A stretch of 64,000 bases of DNA from Rickettsia typhi (GTDB lineage Bacteria; Pseudomonadota; Alphaproteobacteria; Rickettsiales; UBA1997): positions 1 to 64,000 of the forward strand of contig CAMBFC010000005.1 in assembly GCA_945865905.1 (NCBI GenBank). Reading direction: 5' to 3'. Positions 17,962 to 27,905 of this stretch are shown piece by piece. Positions within the stretch are counted from its first letter, which is position 1. Every line of letters starts with the position of its first letter. The notes under the pieces are model-generated. The model was not told the DNA's origin and ran no database searches. It was given only the letters and a program-made list of their open reading frames with translations. The position numbers and the translations under genes are program-made.

Positions 17962-18684
17962 ATGCCAACTAAATCTGATCTAAAATTTAAAAGAATTCTC
18001 TTCAAAGTTTCTGGTGAAGCGATGATGGGAGATAAAGGTTTTGGTCATGATGCGGTTGCTGTTCAAAAAATATGTGCTCAAATTATCTCAGCTCACAAGT
18101 TGGGCTGCGAAATTTGCGTTGTTGTTGGCGGTGGCAATATTTTTCGTGGAGTCTCGCAAGCTGCTGCTGGCATAGAGCGCGCTAGTGCTGATTATATGGG
18201 AATGCTTGCCACTTGCATCAACGGAATCGCTTTGCAAAGTGCGCTAGAAAAACTTGGGATTGATACCCGTATGCAATCTGCAATTCAAATGAACAACATA
18301 TGCGAGCCTTATATTAAGCGCCGCGCCGCCCGCCATCTTGAAAAAAACCGTGTTGTAATTTTCACCGCCGGAACAGGTAATCCATTTTTTACTACAGATA
18401 CCGCGTCAGTTCTTCGTGCTGTTGAAATGGGCTGCGATGCAATTCTTAAAGGCACACAAGTTGATGGCGTTTATTCTGCTGATCCTAAGCTTGATAAAAA
18501 TGCAGTTCATTATGATAAAATTAAATATATCGATGTGTTAAAACAAGATTTAAAAGTCATGGATCAAACTGCAATTACTCTTGCAAAAGATAACAAATTG
18601 CCAATTGTAGTATTTTCTATTAAGGGCGAAGATGCCTTGTGTAATGTGCTTGTAGGTAAGGGTAAGTTTACAATTATTAATTAA
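17962..18684 (+). CDS. pyrH: UMP kinase
   Basis: Phosphorylates UMP to UDP in pyrimidine nucleotide synthesis; a hexameric bacterial enzyme of the amino-acid-kinase fold. Characteristic parts are RILFKVSGEAMMG, the glycine loop VVVGGGNIFRG, DYMGMLATCING and FTAGTGNPFFTTDTA. The length of 240 residues is normal. It directly follows tsf, a classic gene order. The frr gene that often follows pyrH is missing here; the next gene is yebC. Confidence 0.97.
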   Translation: MPTKSDLKFKRILFKVSGEAMMGDKGFGHDAVAVQKICAQIISAHKLGCEICVVVGGGNIFRGVSQAAAGIERASADYMGMLATCINGIALQSALEKLGIDTRMQSAIQMNNICEPYIKRRAARHLEKNRVVIFTAGTGNPFFTTDTASVLRAVEMGCDAILKGTQVDGVYSADPKLDKNAVHYDKIKYIDVLKQDLKVMDQTAITLAKDNKLPIVVFSIKGEDALCNVLVGKGKFTIIN

Positions 18685-18728
18685 TTTTTAAGCGAGCAGC
18701 AATAGAGCTGCCAAAATAAATATATCCT

Positions 18729-19475
18729 ATGTCAGGACATTCGCAATTTGCCAATATCAAACACCGCAAAGGTGCACAAGATGCTAAGAAAGCAAAATTA
18801 TTCACTAAAATTATCCGCGAAGTTACCGTTGCTGCAAAATCTGGTCAACTTGATCCCAATTTTAATCCACGTTTGCGCAGCGCTATTATTGACGCAAGAG
18901 TTAATAATATGCCAAAAGATCGTATTGAAGCAGCAATAAAAAAAGTGGCCTCAGGAAACTCCGGTGATAATTTTGATGAAATTCGCTATGAAGGATATGC
19001 GCCGGGAGGCTTTGCTATTATTGTTGAGGCGCTAACCGATAATCGTAATCGCACTGCTAGCGAGGTTCGTAGTATTTTTACTAAAGGCGGAGGCGCTTTG
19101 GGTGAAACCAATTCGGTTTCTTTTATGTTTGAGCATGTTGGCTTGATTCAATATAGTGTAAAAGTTGCATCATCAGAAGAAATGTTTGAAACCGCGATTG
19201 AAGCGGGCGCAGATGATATAGAATCTTCAATAGATTGTCATTTTATTTTTACCGCAACAGAAAATTTAAGTTCTGTTCGCGATAAGCTTGCTGCAAAATA
19301 TGGTGATGCTTTAAGTGCAAAATTAGAATGGAAAGCAAAAAGTTTAACCGAAATTTTTGATCTTGAGCAGGCGCAAAAGTTACTAAAAATGATTGATGCG
19401 CTGGAAGATTGCGATGATGTTCAAAATGTTACGGGCAATTATTCTTTTGCTGCTGAAATTGAAGATAAGTTATGA
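18729..19475 (+). CDS. yebC: YebC/PmpR-family protein (TACO1-like)
   Basis: A 248-residue YebC/TACO1-family protein. The N-terminal SGHSQFANIKHRKGAQDAKKAKLF and the DNRNRTASEVRSIFTKGGGALGE block are diagnostic. Members have been described as transcriptional regulators and, more recently, as factors that relieve ribosome stalling on difficult sequences such as polyproline. Its nearness to rpsB, tsf and pyrH agrees with a translation link. The stop overlaps the ATG of the next gene (ATGA at 19472-19475). Confidence 0.94.
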   Translation: MSGHSQFANIKHRKGAQDAKKAKLFTKIIREVTVAAKSGQLDPNFNPRLRSAIIDARVNNMPKDRIEAAIKKVASGNSGDNFDEIRYEGYAPGGFAIIVEALTDNRNRTASEVRSIFTKGGGALGETNSVSFMFEHVGLIQYSVKVASSEEMFETAIEAGADDIESSIDCHFIFTATENLSSVRDKLAAKYGDALSAKLEWKAKSLTEIFDLEQAQKLLKMIDALEDCDDVQNVTGNYSFAAEIEDKL

Positions 19476-20578
19476 TTTTATCACGCAAAAAAAATATATT
19501 ATTGATTATATTTTTTGTTGCGATTCTACTACTGCCTATTCTCGATAATATTCTTAATTTTTCTCCCATTCAAAATCTTTTTGAAAAAAGACTTCCTGCC
19601 TCTATGCCAAAGAAGCCCCACAATGCTTCTGAATTTGCTAAATATTCTAAAAAATTTGAAGAGTTTTTTAATGATAATTACGGCTTTCGTAAAAGTTTGA
19701 TTTTTGCAAATAGCAAAATAATGGATAATATTTTTAATGAATCACCAAGCTTTAGTGCCTTGACTGGTAAGGATGGGTGGCTTTATTTTGATAACCAAAA
19801 TTCATTTTTAGATGTGCAGGGTTTAGCAAAAATAGATGATCGCAAAATTGAACTCATGGTAAAATCTTTTATTAAAAATTGGCAAAATTTGCGTGCTAAA
19901 AATATTGATTATTTGTTAGTAATTGCGGCGGATAAAACCTCGATTTATCCAGAATTTTTACCTGATTTTATTAAAATTTCTAACAAAGAACATCGGATTG
20001 ATAAATTTATCAATGCACTTAAAAAAGAGGCTCCAAGCTTTCCTTTGCTTGATTTGAGGCCATTTTTAAAAGAGGCAAAAAAACATGAAATTATCTATCA
20101 AAAAACCGATACTCATTGGAACAAGCGCGGTTCTTATGTTGGTTATTCTGAAATTATGAAAAAGATGAATCTTAAATATCGTTCACGAAATGATTTTGTT
20201 GATTATGAGGGCGTGATCGATGATGGTGATATTTCTTATATTATGGGCATTAAGGCAGAAAATATTGATTATAATTTAAAAGAGAATTTTGTGCCAAATT
20301 TTTATAATGTTCGCCCTAGCGAGGCAGATTACAAGATATTTAATAAGCCACTAATATATCGTAATTATGATAAAAATTTACCAATTTTATTTGTTTACAA
20401 AGATTCATTTTTTGATAATATGGCGGAATTCTTTGCTAATAATTTTTCACAAAGTTATTTTGTTAATGAATTTCCTTGTGATTTGAACATAGAAATCATA
20501 GAAAAATATCACGCAAATGTTGTGATTCAGCAGTTTTGGGAAGGGCGGATAGAAGAGGTCGCAAATGCATGTAAATAA
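19472..20578 (+). CDS. AlgX/DltD-like SGNH-fold protein, membrane anchored
   Basis: A 368-residue protein with an N-terminal hydrophobic segment (about 8-28) and an extracytoplasmic domain. It has the KDGWLYFDN block (about 100-108), the TDTHWNKRG motif (Asp213/His215, as in AlgX/AlgJ) and a later YKDSFFDNM segment that supplies the Ser of an SGNH catalytic triad. Such proteins O-acetylate exopolysaccharides together with an MBOAT acyltransferase. No MBOAT gene is in this window, so the substrate is unknown. It overlaps yebC by four bases. Confidence 0.75.
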   Translation: MILSRKKNILLIIFFVAILLLPILDNILNFSPIQNLFEKRLPASMPKKPHNASEFAKYSKKFEEFFNDNYGFRKSLIFANSKIMDNIFNESPSFSALTGKDGWLYFDNQNSFLDVQGLAKIDDRKIELMVKSFIKNWQNLRAKNIDYLLVIAADKTSIYPEFLPDFIKISNKEHRIDKFINALKKEAPSFPLLDLRPFLKEAKKHEIIYQKTDTHWNKRGSYVGYSEIMKKMNLKYRSRNDFVDYEGVIDDGDISYIMGIKAENIDYNLKENFVPNFYNVRPSEADYKIFNKPLIYRNYDKNLPILFVYKDSFFDNMAEFFANNFSQSYFVNEFPCDLNIEIIEKYHANVVIQQFWEGRIEEVANACK

Positions 20579-20598
20579 TCTAATTATACTTTTATAAA

Positions 20599-21648
20599 AT
20601 GAAAAAACTAAAAATTGCGATCATTGGCGCTTCTGGATATACTGGTGCAGAGCTTATTAGGATTTTGCTAAATCATCCAAAGGCTGAAATAAAAGCTTTG
20701 GTTGCCAATAGCAATGCTGGTCAAAAAATGGAAGAACTTTATCCGCATTTTTTGCACTATAATTTGCCTGTTTTGGTAAAAATTGATGAAGTTGATTTTG
20801 CTGATATTGATGCGGTATTCTGCTGCTTGCCTCATACTACCAGCCAAGAAGTTATTGCAAAATTAATGACCGATAACAAAAATTTACATTTGAAAATTTT
20901 TGATCTTTCTGCAGATTTTAGATTAGAAAATGTTGAGGATTATAAAAAGTGGTATGGTCATGATCATGTGGCTGCAAATCTACAGAATCAGGCTGTTTAT
21001 GGCCTGTCAGAAATTCATAGAAATAAAATTAAGAAGGCTAGTTTGATTGCTTGTCCTGGTTGTTATCCAACATCGGCGCTACTTCCACTGATTCCATTGC
21101 TTGAAAATAATTTAATTTTGCCGAAAGGAATTATTATAGATTCCAAGTCTGGAGCCACTGGAGCAGGTAGATCTCTTAAAGTTGGAAATTTATTTTGCGA
21201 AATAAATAATTCAGTTAAGGCATATTCAATTGGCAAGCACAGACATACTGGCGAGATTGAACAAGAGCTTGGCAAGGCTTATGGATCGAGATTTGAGGTT
21301 GATTTTACTCCGCATTTAATTCCGATTAATAGAGGAATTATCTCAACAATTTATGCGGATATTAATCCAAAATATTCTTTAGAAGATATAAAAAATTGTC
21401 TTCAAACAAAATATGCTGATGAATATTTTGTTCGGGTTATTGATGGTGAGCCAAATATTTCTGATGTGGTTGGAACAAATTTCTGTGTAATGGCGGCTCA
21501 CCAAAATAGGGCTGGCGGCAAGGTAATATTGATTTCGGTGATTGATAATTTATGCAAAGGCGCTTCGGGGCAGGCGGTGCAAAATATGAATATTGTTTTT
21601 GGATTTGATGAAAAATCTGGATTAGAATTTGCGCCAATGTTTCCTTAG
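20599..21648 (+). CDS. argC: N-acetyl-gamma-glutamyl-phosphate reductase
   Basis: Catalyses the NADPH-dependent reduction of N-acetylglutamyl phosphate in arginine synthesis. The Rossmann motif is IIGASGYTGAELIRIL, the catalytic Cys is in ACPGCYPTSA (Cys155), and the second active-site block is SIGKHRHTGEIEQEL. Size (349) fits the long bacterial type. Its presence suggests arginine or ornithine synthesis capacity, unlike the most reduced intracellular Rickettsiales. No other arg biosynthetic gene is in the window. Spacing of 20 bp to the AlgX-like gene suggests shared transcription. Confidence 0.96.
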   Translation: MKKLKIAIIGASGYTGAELIRILLNHPKAEIKALVANSNAGQKMEELYPHFLHYNLPVLVKIDEVDFADIDAVFCCLPHTTSQEVIAKLMTDNKNLHLKIFDLSADFRLENVEDYKKWYGHDHVAANLQNQAVYGLSEIHRNKIKKASLIACPGCYPTSALLPLIPLLENNLILPKGIIIDSKSGATGAGRSLKVGNLFCEINNSVKAYSIGKHRHTGEIEQELGKAYGSRFEVDFTPHLIPINRGIISTIYADINPKYSLEDIKNCLQTKYADEYFVRVIDGEPNISDVVGTNFCVMAAHQNRAGGKVILISVIDNLCKGASGQAVQNMNIVFGFDEKSGLEFAPMFP

Positions 21649-21705
21649 ATAAATTTTTAAAGATCGCTACAAAATTTGCGCTATCTTGATTTTAAATTTT
21701 ATAAA

Positions 21706-23043
21706 ATGCCTGCAACAATTTTTGCTCCAATCACATTTCCTACTAAAGCCGGCGTTTCTCTCATAAGAATTTCTGGAGAAAAAACGCGCGAATGTCTTGA
21801 AACTCTAGGCATTGCAAAAATTCCCAATGCTAATGAAATAAAATTCTGCAAAATTTTTGATCCAAAAAATGCAGAATTAATCGACGAAACGCTAGTTTCT
21901 TTTTTTAAAGCGCCAAATAGTTTTACTGGTGAAGATGTTGCTGAAATAAGTATTCATGCCTCTTCTTTTATTCTTAAAAAGATTTTTCAGATTTTATCAG
22001 ACATTGAAAATGTGCGCATGGCTGAGGCTGGCGAATTTAGCAAAATTGCATTTTTGAATGGAAAAATTGATTTGGTACAAGCGGAAGCAATTCCTGATTT
22101 AATCGCCTGTGAAACCGCGGCACAACACAAGCAAGCGCTAAAACAATTGCAAGGAGATCTTGGAAAAATCTATGAAAATTGGCGCTTACAAATTATTGAG
22201 TTATTGGCATTAATTGAAAGCTGTATCGATTTTCCTGATGAAGATTTGCCACAAAATATTATTGATGATGTATCGCGTAAACTCTCTATATTAAAGCTTG
22301 AAATCAATATTCATCTTGATGACAAAAAGCGCGGGCAAAAAATAAAAGAGGGCTTAAGCCTTGCCATTATTGGTTCTCCCAATGTAGGAAAATCTAGTTT
22401 GTTAAATTTTTTAGCAAAAAGTGAAGTGGCGATTGTTTCAGAAATTGCAGGAACAACGCGTGATGTAATCGAGATTCATTTAGAAATTGCTGGCGTCGCA
22501 GTAAAAATTGCTGATACCGCAGGCATTCGTGAAAGTGAAGATAAAATCGAACAAGAAGGAATTAGAAGGGCGTATAAAAAGGCTTTCGAGGCAGATATTA
22601 AGATGTTTGTGCTTGATGCAACTCATCCAAAAATTTCTGCCGCTGAAAAAAAATTAATCGATGAAAATACAATAATCGTCGTAAATAAAATTGATTTATT
22701 GAAGTTGGAAGCGCCAAACAAGCCATTAGAAGTAAATAATAAGAATCTTATAAATCTTTCTATCAAAAAACAGCAAAACACTGATCTGCTCATTAAAAAA
22801 CTAGAAGAAAAGGTGTTGGAAATTTTGCCGCAACAATCTTCGCCACTAATCACGCAAGAGCGTTATCGCCATTTTTTAAGCTCTGCGCTAAAGGCTTTAG
22901 AAGATTTTTCTCTTGATAAAAATATTGAACTTGCTGCAGAAGATTTGCGTATTGCTTCTTATGCAATTGCAAAAATCACTGGACGAATAGATGTTGACGA
23001 TATTTTGGATGTGGTGTTTTCAAAATTTTGTATTGGAAAATAA
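21706..23043 (+). CDS. mnmE: tRNA modification GTPase MnmE
   Basis: With MnmG it installs the 5-carboxymethylaminomethyl group at wobble U34 of certain tRNAs. The protein has an N-terminal folate-binding domain (TIFAPITFPTKAGVSLIRISG), a helical domain, an inserted G domain with G1 GSPNVGKSS (223-231) and the DTAGIRE G3, and the conserved C-terminal CIGK (442-445). I start it at the ATG at 21706, which yields the standard MPATIFAP N-terminus; an upstream TTG at 21676 adds ten unconserved residues. Length 445 is normal. Confidence 0.96.
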   Translation: MPATIFAPITFPTKAGVSLIRISGEKTRECLETLGIAKIPNANEIKFCKIFDPKNAELIDETLVSFFKAPNSFTGEDVAEISIHASSFILKKIFQILSDIENVRMAEAGEFSKIAFLNGKIDLVQAEAIPDLIACETAAQHKQALKQLQGDLGKIYENWRLQIIELLALIESCIDFPDEDLPQNIIDDVSRKLSILKLEINIHLDDKKRGQKIKEGLSLAIIGSPNVGKSSLLNFLAKSEVAIVSEIAGTTRDVIEIHLEIAGVAVKIADTAGIRESEDKIEQEGIRRAYKKAFEADIKMFVLDATHPKISAAEKKLIDENTIIVVNKIDLLKLEAPNKPLEVNNKNLINLSIKKQQNTDLLIKKLEEKVLEILPQQSSPLITQERYRHFLSSALKALEDFSLDKNIELAAEDLRIASYAIAKITGRIDVDDILDVVFSKFCIGK

Positions 23044-23067
23044 GCTGCCATTAAATAGACGCTAATT

Positions 23068-23673
23068 TTATTTTTTGTTTTTTAATTCTTGAACTCTTTT
23101 TTCTAAATCATTCATAAATTGATCCATTCCTTTTTCTGAGATGGCAGAATTAAATTCTGATCTTTGAGTTTCAATTAAGCTGATGCCTTCGGTAACAAAA
23201 TCAAGCACTGCAAGCTTGCCGTTGCGATCTTTAACACGAAATTGAACATTGATAGTAACATTAGAATCTTTTGGTAAAAACTCACATTTTGCAACATAAA
23301 AACCACCCTGCTTGTCAACTGAAATTACATCAAACTTTTTGCCATTATAATTTTTAAATTTTGGTCCATAGGTATTAATCATGAATTGACGGTAGAGTTC
23401 CATGAAGCGAGTGCGCTGTGCTTCGTTGGCATCTTTATAGTTTTTTCCTAATACAAAATGTCCAATCCAATCTGTATCAATAACTCGATCAATTTCTGCA
23501 ATAATTTTTTGTTTTTTAGTGCTTTCAGAAGTTTGTTTTTCTGCGGCGATTGAAATTATTTTGTTTCCAAGTTGATCTATAAATCTTACTACATCGTCTG
23601 AAACATTGGCGCTTTGAGCTAAGGCCGAGTTTGTTAAAAAAGTAAAAATTATCAATGCTATGATTTTTTTCAT
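23068..23673 (-). CDS. mlaC: MlaC/Ttg2D-family periplasmic phospholipid-binding protein
   Basis: A 201-residue secreted protein with a signal peptide (about 1-19, ending SALAQ) and the MlaC fold: segments IDTDWIGHFVLGKNYKDANEAQRTRFMELYRQF split here as DTDWIGHFVLGKNY and RFMELYRQFMINTYG, then YYVAK-like and VQFRVKDRNGKL strands. MlaC carries phospholipids across the periplasm between MlaA at the outer membrane and the MlaFEDB transporter. It follows mlaA after five bases and is the last gene of a minus-strand operon. The MlaFED transporter genes are elsewhere. Confidence 0.9.
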   Translation of the reverse strand: MKKIIALIIFTFLTNSALAQSANVSDDVVRFIDQLGNKIISIAAEKQTSESTKKQKIIAEIDRVIDTDWIGHFVLGKNYKDANEAQRTRFMELYRQFMINTYGPKFKNYNGKKFDVISVDKQGGFYVAKCEFLPKDSNVTINVQFRVKDRNGKLAVLDFVTEGISLIETQRSEFNSAISEKGMDQFMNDLEKRVQELKNKK

Positions 23674-23678
23674 ATTAT

Positions 23679-24455
23679 TTATTGTTTTATTTTTTGATCT
23701 CGTTGTTGAATATAAACGCTTCGAATTGTCGCATATAAATCAAAGGAGTCTTTTCTAGCATCTGCAATTGGATCAAGCAATTGTTCTCTTAAATCTAGGG
23801 CTGAAAGTGTAGCATCCGCGGTTCTATATTCAATATTAATTGCATCGGTAGAGCCTCCAATTTTTAGCAAATTAAAAGCTGTGGGATCGACTGATTTATC
23901 AACAATATTTCCTCCAAAATCACGACTAGTGCTGGGCCCTAGTATAGGAAGCATTAAATAAGGGCCATTTTTTACGCCATAATATCCAAGTGTTTGACCA
24001 AAATCTTCTTCCTCATATTTAATTTTTTTATTGCCAGCAACATCAAATAATCCAACAATTCCGATAGTGGTATTGATTAAAAAATTAGAAGAAGTTGCAA
24101 GGCCATTTTCTACTTTTCCTTGAGCAAAAGAATTTAGCGCTGAAAATGGCAAAGTAAGATTTGTTACAAAGTTGTGCAAAGATTTTCTGACTGCTTTAGA
24201 AGTGTTATCACGATAAGCGCGAGTTAATGGCTCAATTAAATAGATATCGAGCGTGTTGTTGAAAGAAAAAATTTTGCGATTCATTTTTTCTAGCGGATCG
24301 TAGATTTCTTTTTGGGTATTTTTAGTGAATTCTGCTTCATAAATTGCAAATTCATCGTCATAAGATTGTGGGTTTGTTTGTGTAATTTGTGCAGAAGAAA
24401 TGGTGCTATAGAAGGTGAGGACAATAATCAATGCAACTAAGTGATTATTTATCAT
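23679..24455 (-). CDS. mlaA: MlaA/VacJ-family outer-membrane lipid-asymmetry protein
   Basis: A 258-residue protein with a signal peptide (about 1-22) and the VacJ/MlaA pattern: YDPLEKMNRKIFSFN, NFVTNLTLPFSALNSF, and EDFGQTLGYYGVKNGPYLMLPILGPS. MlaA removes misplaced phospholipids from the outer leaflet of the outer membrane. The usual lipoprotein Cys is not apparent: the signal reads TISSAQITQ, so it may be a non-lipidated form. It is directly followed by mlaC, its periplasmic acceptor, and preceded by a TPR gene with a four-base gap. Confidence 0.93.
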   Translation of the reverse strand: MINNHLVALIIVLTFYSTISSAQITQTNPQSYDDEFAIYEAEFTKNTQKEIYDPLEKMNRKIFSFNNTLDIYLIEPLTRAYRDNTSKAVRKSLHNFVTNLTLPFSALNSFAQGKVENGLATSSNFLINTTIGIVGLFDVAGNKKIKYEEEDFGQTLGYYGVKNGPYLMLPILGPSTSRDFGGNIVDKSVDPTAFNLLKIGGSTDAINIEYRTADATLSALDLREQLLDPIADARKDSFDLYATIRSVYIQQRDQKIKQ

Positions 24456-24459
24456 TTTA

Positions 24460-24906
24460 TTAAATTTCTCCTCGATTGATTTTATCTAGAAGATCTTGCG
24501 CCTTTGGATCATAGTCGGGTTTTTTGACTAAAAGCTCAGTTAGAATTTTTTTTGCTTCAAAAGGTCGTTTATTTAAGGTTAGTGAATAGGCTAATTGATA
24601 GTAAGCATCAAAATGTTCTGGCCAGAATTTTTTAATAAAACGAAATCTAAAAATAGCATCAGAAATATTGCCTTTTTCTAGGTGCTTTAAGCCAAGATTA
24701 TAGTTGGTTTCAAGCAAGTTAGATACTTTTGTTTTAACATCCCCAAATTCATCTTTGGTTTCTTGAATTTTTGTTTTAAAAAAATTAATAAAGCCATGCG
24801 TTTTATCTTGTATTTTTTGCGCAATACTAACTTTATTTTCTATAGATAAATTGTTATCTTTATCCTCAGATTTGCCTCTAATAATTTTTTTAAGAATTTT
24901 AAACAT
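24460..24906 (-). CDS. TPR-repeat protein
   Basis: A 148-residue cytoplasmic-looking protein. The N-terminal half is charged and helical; the C-terminal half (about 68-145) has two to three tetratricopeptide-like repeats, for example NYNLGLKHLEKGNISDAIFR and AYYQLAYSLTLNKRPFEAKK. There is no signal peptide. It lies between a methyltransferase gene (three-base gap) and mlaA (four-base gap) in the same operon. TPRs mediate protein contacts; a link to Mla proteins or to the cell envelope is only suggested by position. Confidence 0.75.
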   Translation of the reverse strand: MFKILKKIIRGKSEDKDNNLSIENKVSIAQKIQDKTHGFINFFKTKIQETKDEFGDVKTKVSNLLETNYNLGLKHLEKGNISDAIFRFRFIKKFWPEHFDAYYQLAYSLTLNKRPFEAKKILTELLVKKPDYDPKAQDLLDKINRGEI

Positions 24907-24909
24907 ATT

Positions 24910-25671
24910 TTATTTTTTAAAAATCAAATAACATAAATGCCAAGAAGTAATATTATTACTATTTTGTGAAAAGAAAAGATTAAATTTTTGTAGGTTTTTT
25001 TTGGTAATAATCTTTTTTGAGTTTTCTGAATAATTAGTGCCTATTTTTTTGTATTCTTTTAATGACTCAGCGGCATTTTGATATTTTTGGTTAACAATTT
25101 CTGATATAAAAAAATTTTCTTTAAAGCCAATATCTAATAAAGATTGCCTTATGGAGGCTTGATTAGCAAGGTTTCTTATTGAAAAATTGCAACCAGATTT
25201 TTTGTTGGCATCTCTTATTTCGGCAAAAGTTTTTTCAGTTGGTAGGCAAAAAATTATCAAACCATTTTGCTTTAACAGCGAATATAAATTTGCAAATAAT
25301 TGCTCAAAATTGTCGATCCATTGCAGGGCAAAAGAAGAAAAAATTATATCAAAAGTTTCATTATTTTTAAATGGTAAATTTTCGATATCAGCAAGGATTG
25401 GTGTGACATTTTTTGGTCTATCTTGCCAGTGATCAAGCATCTTTTTGGCAAAATCAACTTCAAATATTTTAAGATTTTTTTGAAATAACAGAAGATTTTT
25501 TGCAATAAAACTTGTGCCTGAGCCAAGATCTAAAATGGTTGCATCATCATTGATATAATCTTTTGCTAAATCACATAATTTTTTTGCAGCGGCTTTTTGA
25601 ATAAAGGCGCAATCATTGTAAATAGTCGCTTTGCTGCTAAAATTATGTTGAACGGTTTTTTTATTTATCAC
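24910..25671 (-). CDS. bioC: BioC-like SAM-dependent methyltransferase
   Basis: A class I methyltransferase of 253 residues. The SAM motif is [12 protein letters not shown], followed by the acidic EVDFAKKML. The N-terminal [19 protein letters not shown] and the [13 protein letters not shown] segment match malonyl-ACP O-methyltransferase BioC, which starts pimelate synthesis for biotin. No other bio gene is nearby, so another small-molecule substrate is possible. It overlaps ispG by four bases (ATGA) and is the third gene of the tyrA-ispG operon. Confidence 0.7.
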   Translation of the reverse strand: MINKKTVQHNFSSKATIYNDCAFIQKAAAKKLCDLAKDYINDDATILDLGSGTSFIAKNLLLFQKNLKIFEVDFAKKMLDHWQDRPKNVTPILADIENLPFKNNETFDIIFSSFALQWIDNFEQLFANLYSLLKQNGLIIFCLPTEKTFAEIRDANKKSGCNFSIRNLANQASIRQSLLDIGFKENFFISEIVNQKYQNAAESLKEYKKIGTNYSENSKKIITKKNLQKFNLFFSQNSNNITSWHLCYLIFKK

Positions 25672-26771
25672 GCAGATTTTTTTGCTTCGCTTTCTATAAG
25701 ACTAACAATGTGATCGACTAATTCATCACTGCTAACCTTATGATCAGGATGGCCATTCATATAAACATTATGGCGTCCACCCCCACCGCCAGTAATACCA
25801 ATTTGAGTGTGTGCAGCTTCACCAAGACCGTTAACCACGCAGCCCAAAATTGAAATTGTTAGCGGAGTTTTTATGTGCTCAACGCGCTTTTCAACAGCTT
25901 CAACAGTTTTAATAACATCAAAAGCTTGTCTAGCACAAGAAGGACAAGAAATTAAATTTACGCCACGATGGCGCAGACCTAGTGTTTTCAAGATTTGGTA
26001 AGCAACTTTGATTTCTTCTTTTGGATCGGCAGAAAGCGAAACTCGCATAGTATCGCCAATGCCAGCCCAGAGTAGGGTTCCAAGACCAATTGATGATTTT
26101 ACGGTTCCTGCGGCTAGGCTTCCTGCTTCAGTTATTCCGATGTGTAGAGGATAATCACAAACCTCTGCAAGCCCACGATAAGCTGCTACGGCCAAGAAAA
26201 CATCAGAGGCTTTTACACTAATTTTAAAGTTAAAAAAATCATTGTTCTCAAGAATCCTCATGTGGCGCTGAGCAGATTCTACAAGGGCTTCTGGTGTTGG
26301 TGTGCGATATTTATTGAGCAAATCTTGCTCTAAAGAGCCGGCGTTAACCCCGATACGAATGCTGCAGCCATAATCTTTTGCAGCCTTTATTACTTCGCGA
26401 ATTTTTTCATCACTACCAATGTTTCCTGGATTGATGCGAAGACATTTAGCGCCAGCCTCTGCTGCCTCAATGGCCCTTCTATAGTGAAAATGAATATCGG
26501 CAATTATTGGTACTGGGCAGTGCGGAACTATATGTTTTAAGGCTTCAGCTGATTCTTTATCGGGTACAGAAATACGCATTAATTCTGCTCCAAGCTCTGC
26601 GCATTCACTAACTTGGCGGATCGTAGCCTGCACATCAGTTGTTTTTGTGTTGGTCATTGATTGCACCGAAATTGGCGCATCGCCACCAACTGCAACTTTG
26701 CCAATAAAAATTTGGCGAGATTTGCGACGATTAATGGTGCGGTAAGGTCTTATTTCGTTTAGTTCTTGCAC
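25668..26771 (-). CDS. ispG: 4-hydroxy-3-methylbut-2-en-1-yl diphosphate synthase
   Basis: The penultimate enzyme of the MEP isoprenoid pathway, a [4Fe-4S] reductase. The TIM barrel has [20 protein letters not shown] and ELMRISVPD; the iron-sulfur cysteines are in [10 protein letters not shown] and [17 protein letters not shown]. Length 367 matches the short bacterial form (about 360-380). It is in an operon with a tyrA-like gene 16 bases upstream and a methyltransferase overlapping downstream. The MEP pathway is thus at least partly retained. Confidence 0.97.
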   Translation of the reverse strand: MQELNEIRPYRTINRRKSRQIFIGKVAVGGDAPISVQSMTNTKTTDVQATIRQVSECAELGAELMRISVPDKESAEALKHIVPHCPVPIIADIHFHYRRAIEAAEAGAKCLRINPGNIGSDEKIREVIKAAKDYGCSIRIGVNAGSLEQDLLNKYRTPTPEALVESAQRHMRILENNDFFNFKISVKASDVFLAVAAYRGLAEVCDYPLHIGITEAGSLAAGTVKSSIGLGTLLWAGIGDTMRVSLSADPKEEIKVAYQILKTLGLRHRGVNLISCPSCARQAFDVIKTVEAVEKRVEHIKTPLTISILGCVVNGLGEAAHTQIGITGGGGGRHNVYMNGHPDHKVSSDELVDHIVSLIESEAKKSA

Positions 26772-26787
26772 TGGTTTGCTTAAATAA

Positions 26788-27837
26788 TTATGAAGATATT
26801 TTTTTGATAAAAGACAAAATATCTTTTTGTTCAGTCTCTAAAGTTTTTAATAAAAACGCCTGATCTGATTTTAAGATAGAAATTATTGAAGTAAAGTCTT
26901 TAAAACCACTACCAGTATAGTTTTGTAAGCTTTTAATTTTATTAATTTGCAGATAGCTTGCAACTATAAATAAACGAAAAATTATTGATGATAGTTCTGA
27001 GGATCCTTTAAAATCAGGAGTTTCTGAGCTTTTGTTAGAAAATGCTACAATGTTTTTTATATCTATTAAAAGTTCGGTATATTTTTTATTTTCTATTTTT
27101 GTTACAAAATTTGTCAAATTATCAAAAAATTGAAAATAAAATTTTTCGAGGTTTTTTTCATTTATTTTAAAAATATCTTCCCAAATCTCAGGACTTGAAT
27201 TATCAAGGCGAAATGCAGTTTTTATAAAATCATTCTCTTGTTTTTTTGGAGAAAATTCTTTAGTTAAAAATGATAGAAATTGTGGCAAATGTGAAACTAA
27301 GGCATAAATTTCATCATGAGCCTTAGAATCAATAAAATCAGGCTTTGCACCAATTTTATTTGCTAAATTTTCAACAATTTTTATAGATTTTTCTGAGACA
27401 TATTTTTCTTTGCAAATAATAAATTTTTTATCAACAAATAAATCTACCGAAGAGTTCTCAAATCCTGATTTATCTGATCCGGCAATGGGGTGACAAGCAA
27501 TAAAATTTTTCTGTAAATTTTGTGGTAATTTTTTTAAAACTTCTTCTTTAAGTGATCCAAGATCAATAATTATGCTATTGTAAGGATTTATCTCAGAAAT
27601 TTTTTGCAATATATCCTTGTAAAAGGCGAGAGGAGTTGCAATTACAATCAGGTCAAAATCTTTTAAGCCATCATCAAGAACTGCGAATCCATTGATTGTT
27701 CCAGACTTTTTTGCAAGATTGATTGTCTCGATATTTGTATCAAAGGCCCAAATTTCTTTTGCAACCTTATTGTGGCAAAGTGCTTTAGCAAAGGATCCGC
27801 CGATTAAGCCAAGTCCAATAATTAAAATTTTATTCAT
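26788..27837 (-). CDS. tyrA: Prephenate dehydrogenase family protein
   Basis: A 349-residue NAD(P)-dependent dehydrogenase: [13 protein letters not shown] (8-20) is the nucleotide-binding motif, then the segment [18 protein letters not shown] gives the active-site His and the arogenate/prephenate-binding Ser, with HLPQFLSFL later. These are typical for TyrA, which converts prephenate (or arogenate) to the tyrosine precursor. The C-terminal part is longer than in the minimal enzyme but has no clear ACT domain. It is the first gene of a six-gene minus-strand operon and is divergent from a small lipoprotein gene. Confidence 0.87.
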   Translation of the reverse strand: MNKILIIGLGLIGGSFAKALCHNKVAKEIWAFDTNIETINLAKKSGTINGFAVLDDGLKDFDLIVIATPLAFYKDILQKISEINPYNSIIIDLGSLKEEVLKKLPQNLQKNFIACHPIAGSDKSGFENSSVDLFVDKKFIICKEKYVSEKSIKIVENLANKIGAKPDFIDSKAHDEIYALVSHLPQFLSFLTKEFSPKKQENDFIKTAFRLDNSSPEIWEDIFKINEKNLEKFYFQFFDNLTNFVTKIENKKYTELLIDIKNIVAFSNKSSETPDFKGSSELSSIIFRLFIVASYLQINKIKSLQNYTGSGFKDFTSIISILKSDQAFLLKTLETEQKDILSFIKKISS

Positions 27838-27905
27838 TTATTGCAATTTTTTTTTTATTAATTAGGCTTGTTGTTATATCAAAATCTTTTTACATAATGT
27901 AGACT

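Noticed and set aside
18696..18711. Small hairpin between pyrH and yebC
   Set aside because: Only five base pairs (GCAGC/GCTGC) and no T-run; too weak to call a terminator.
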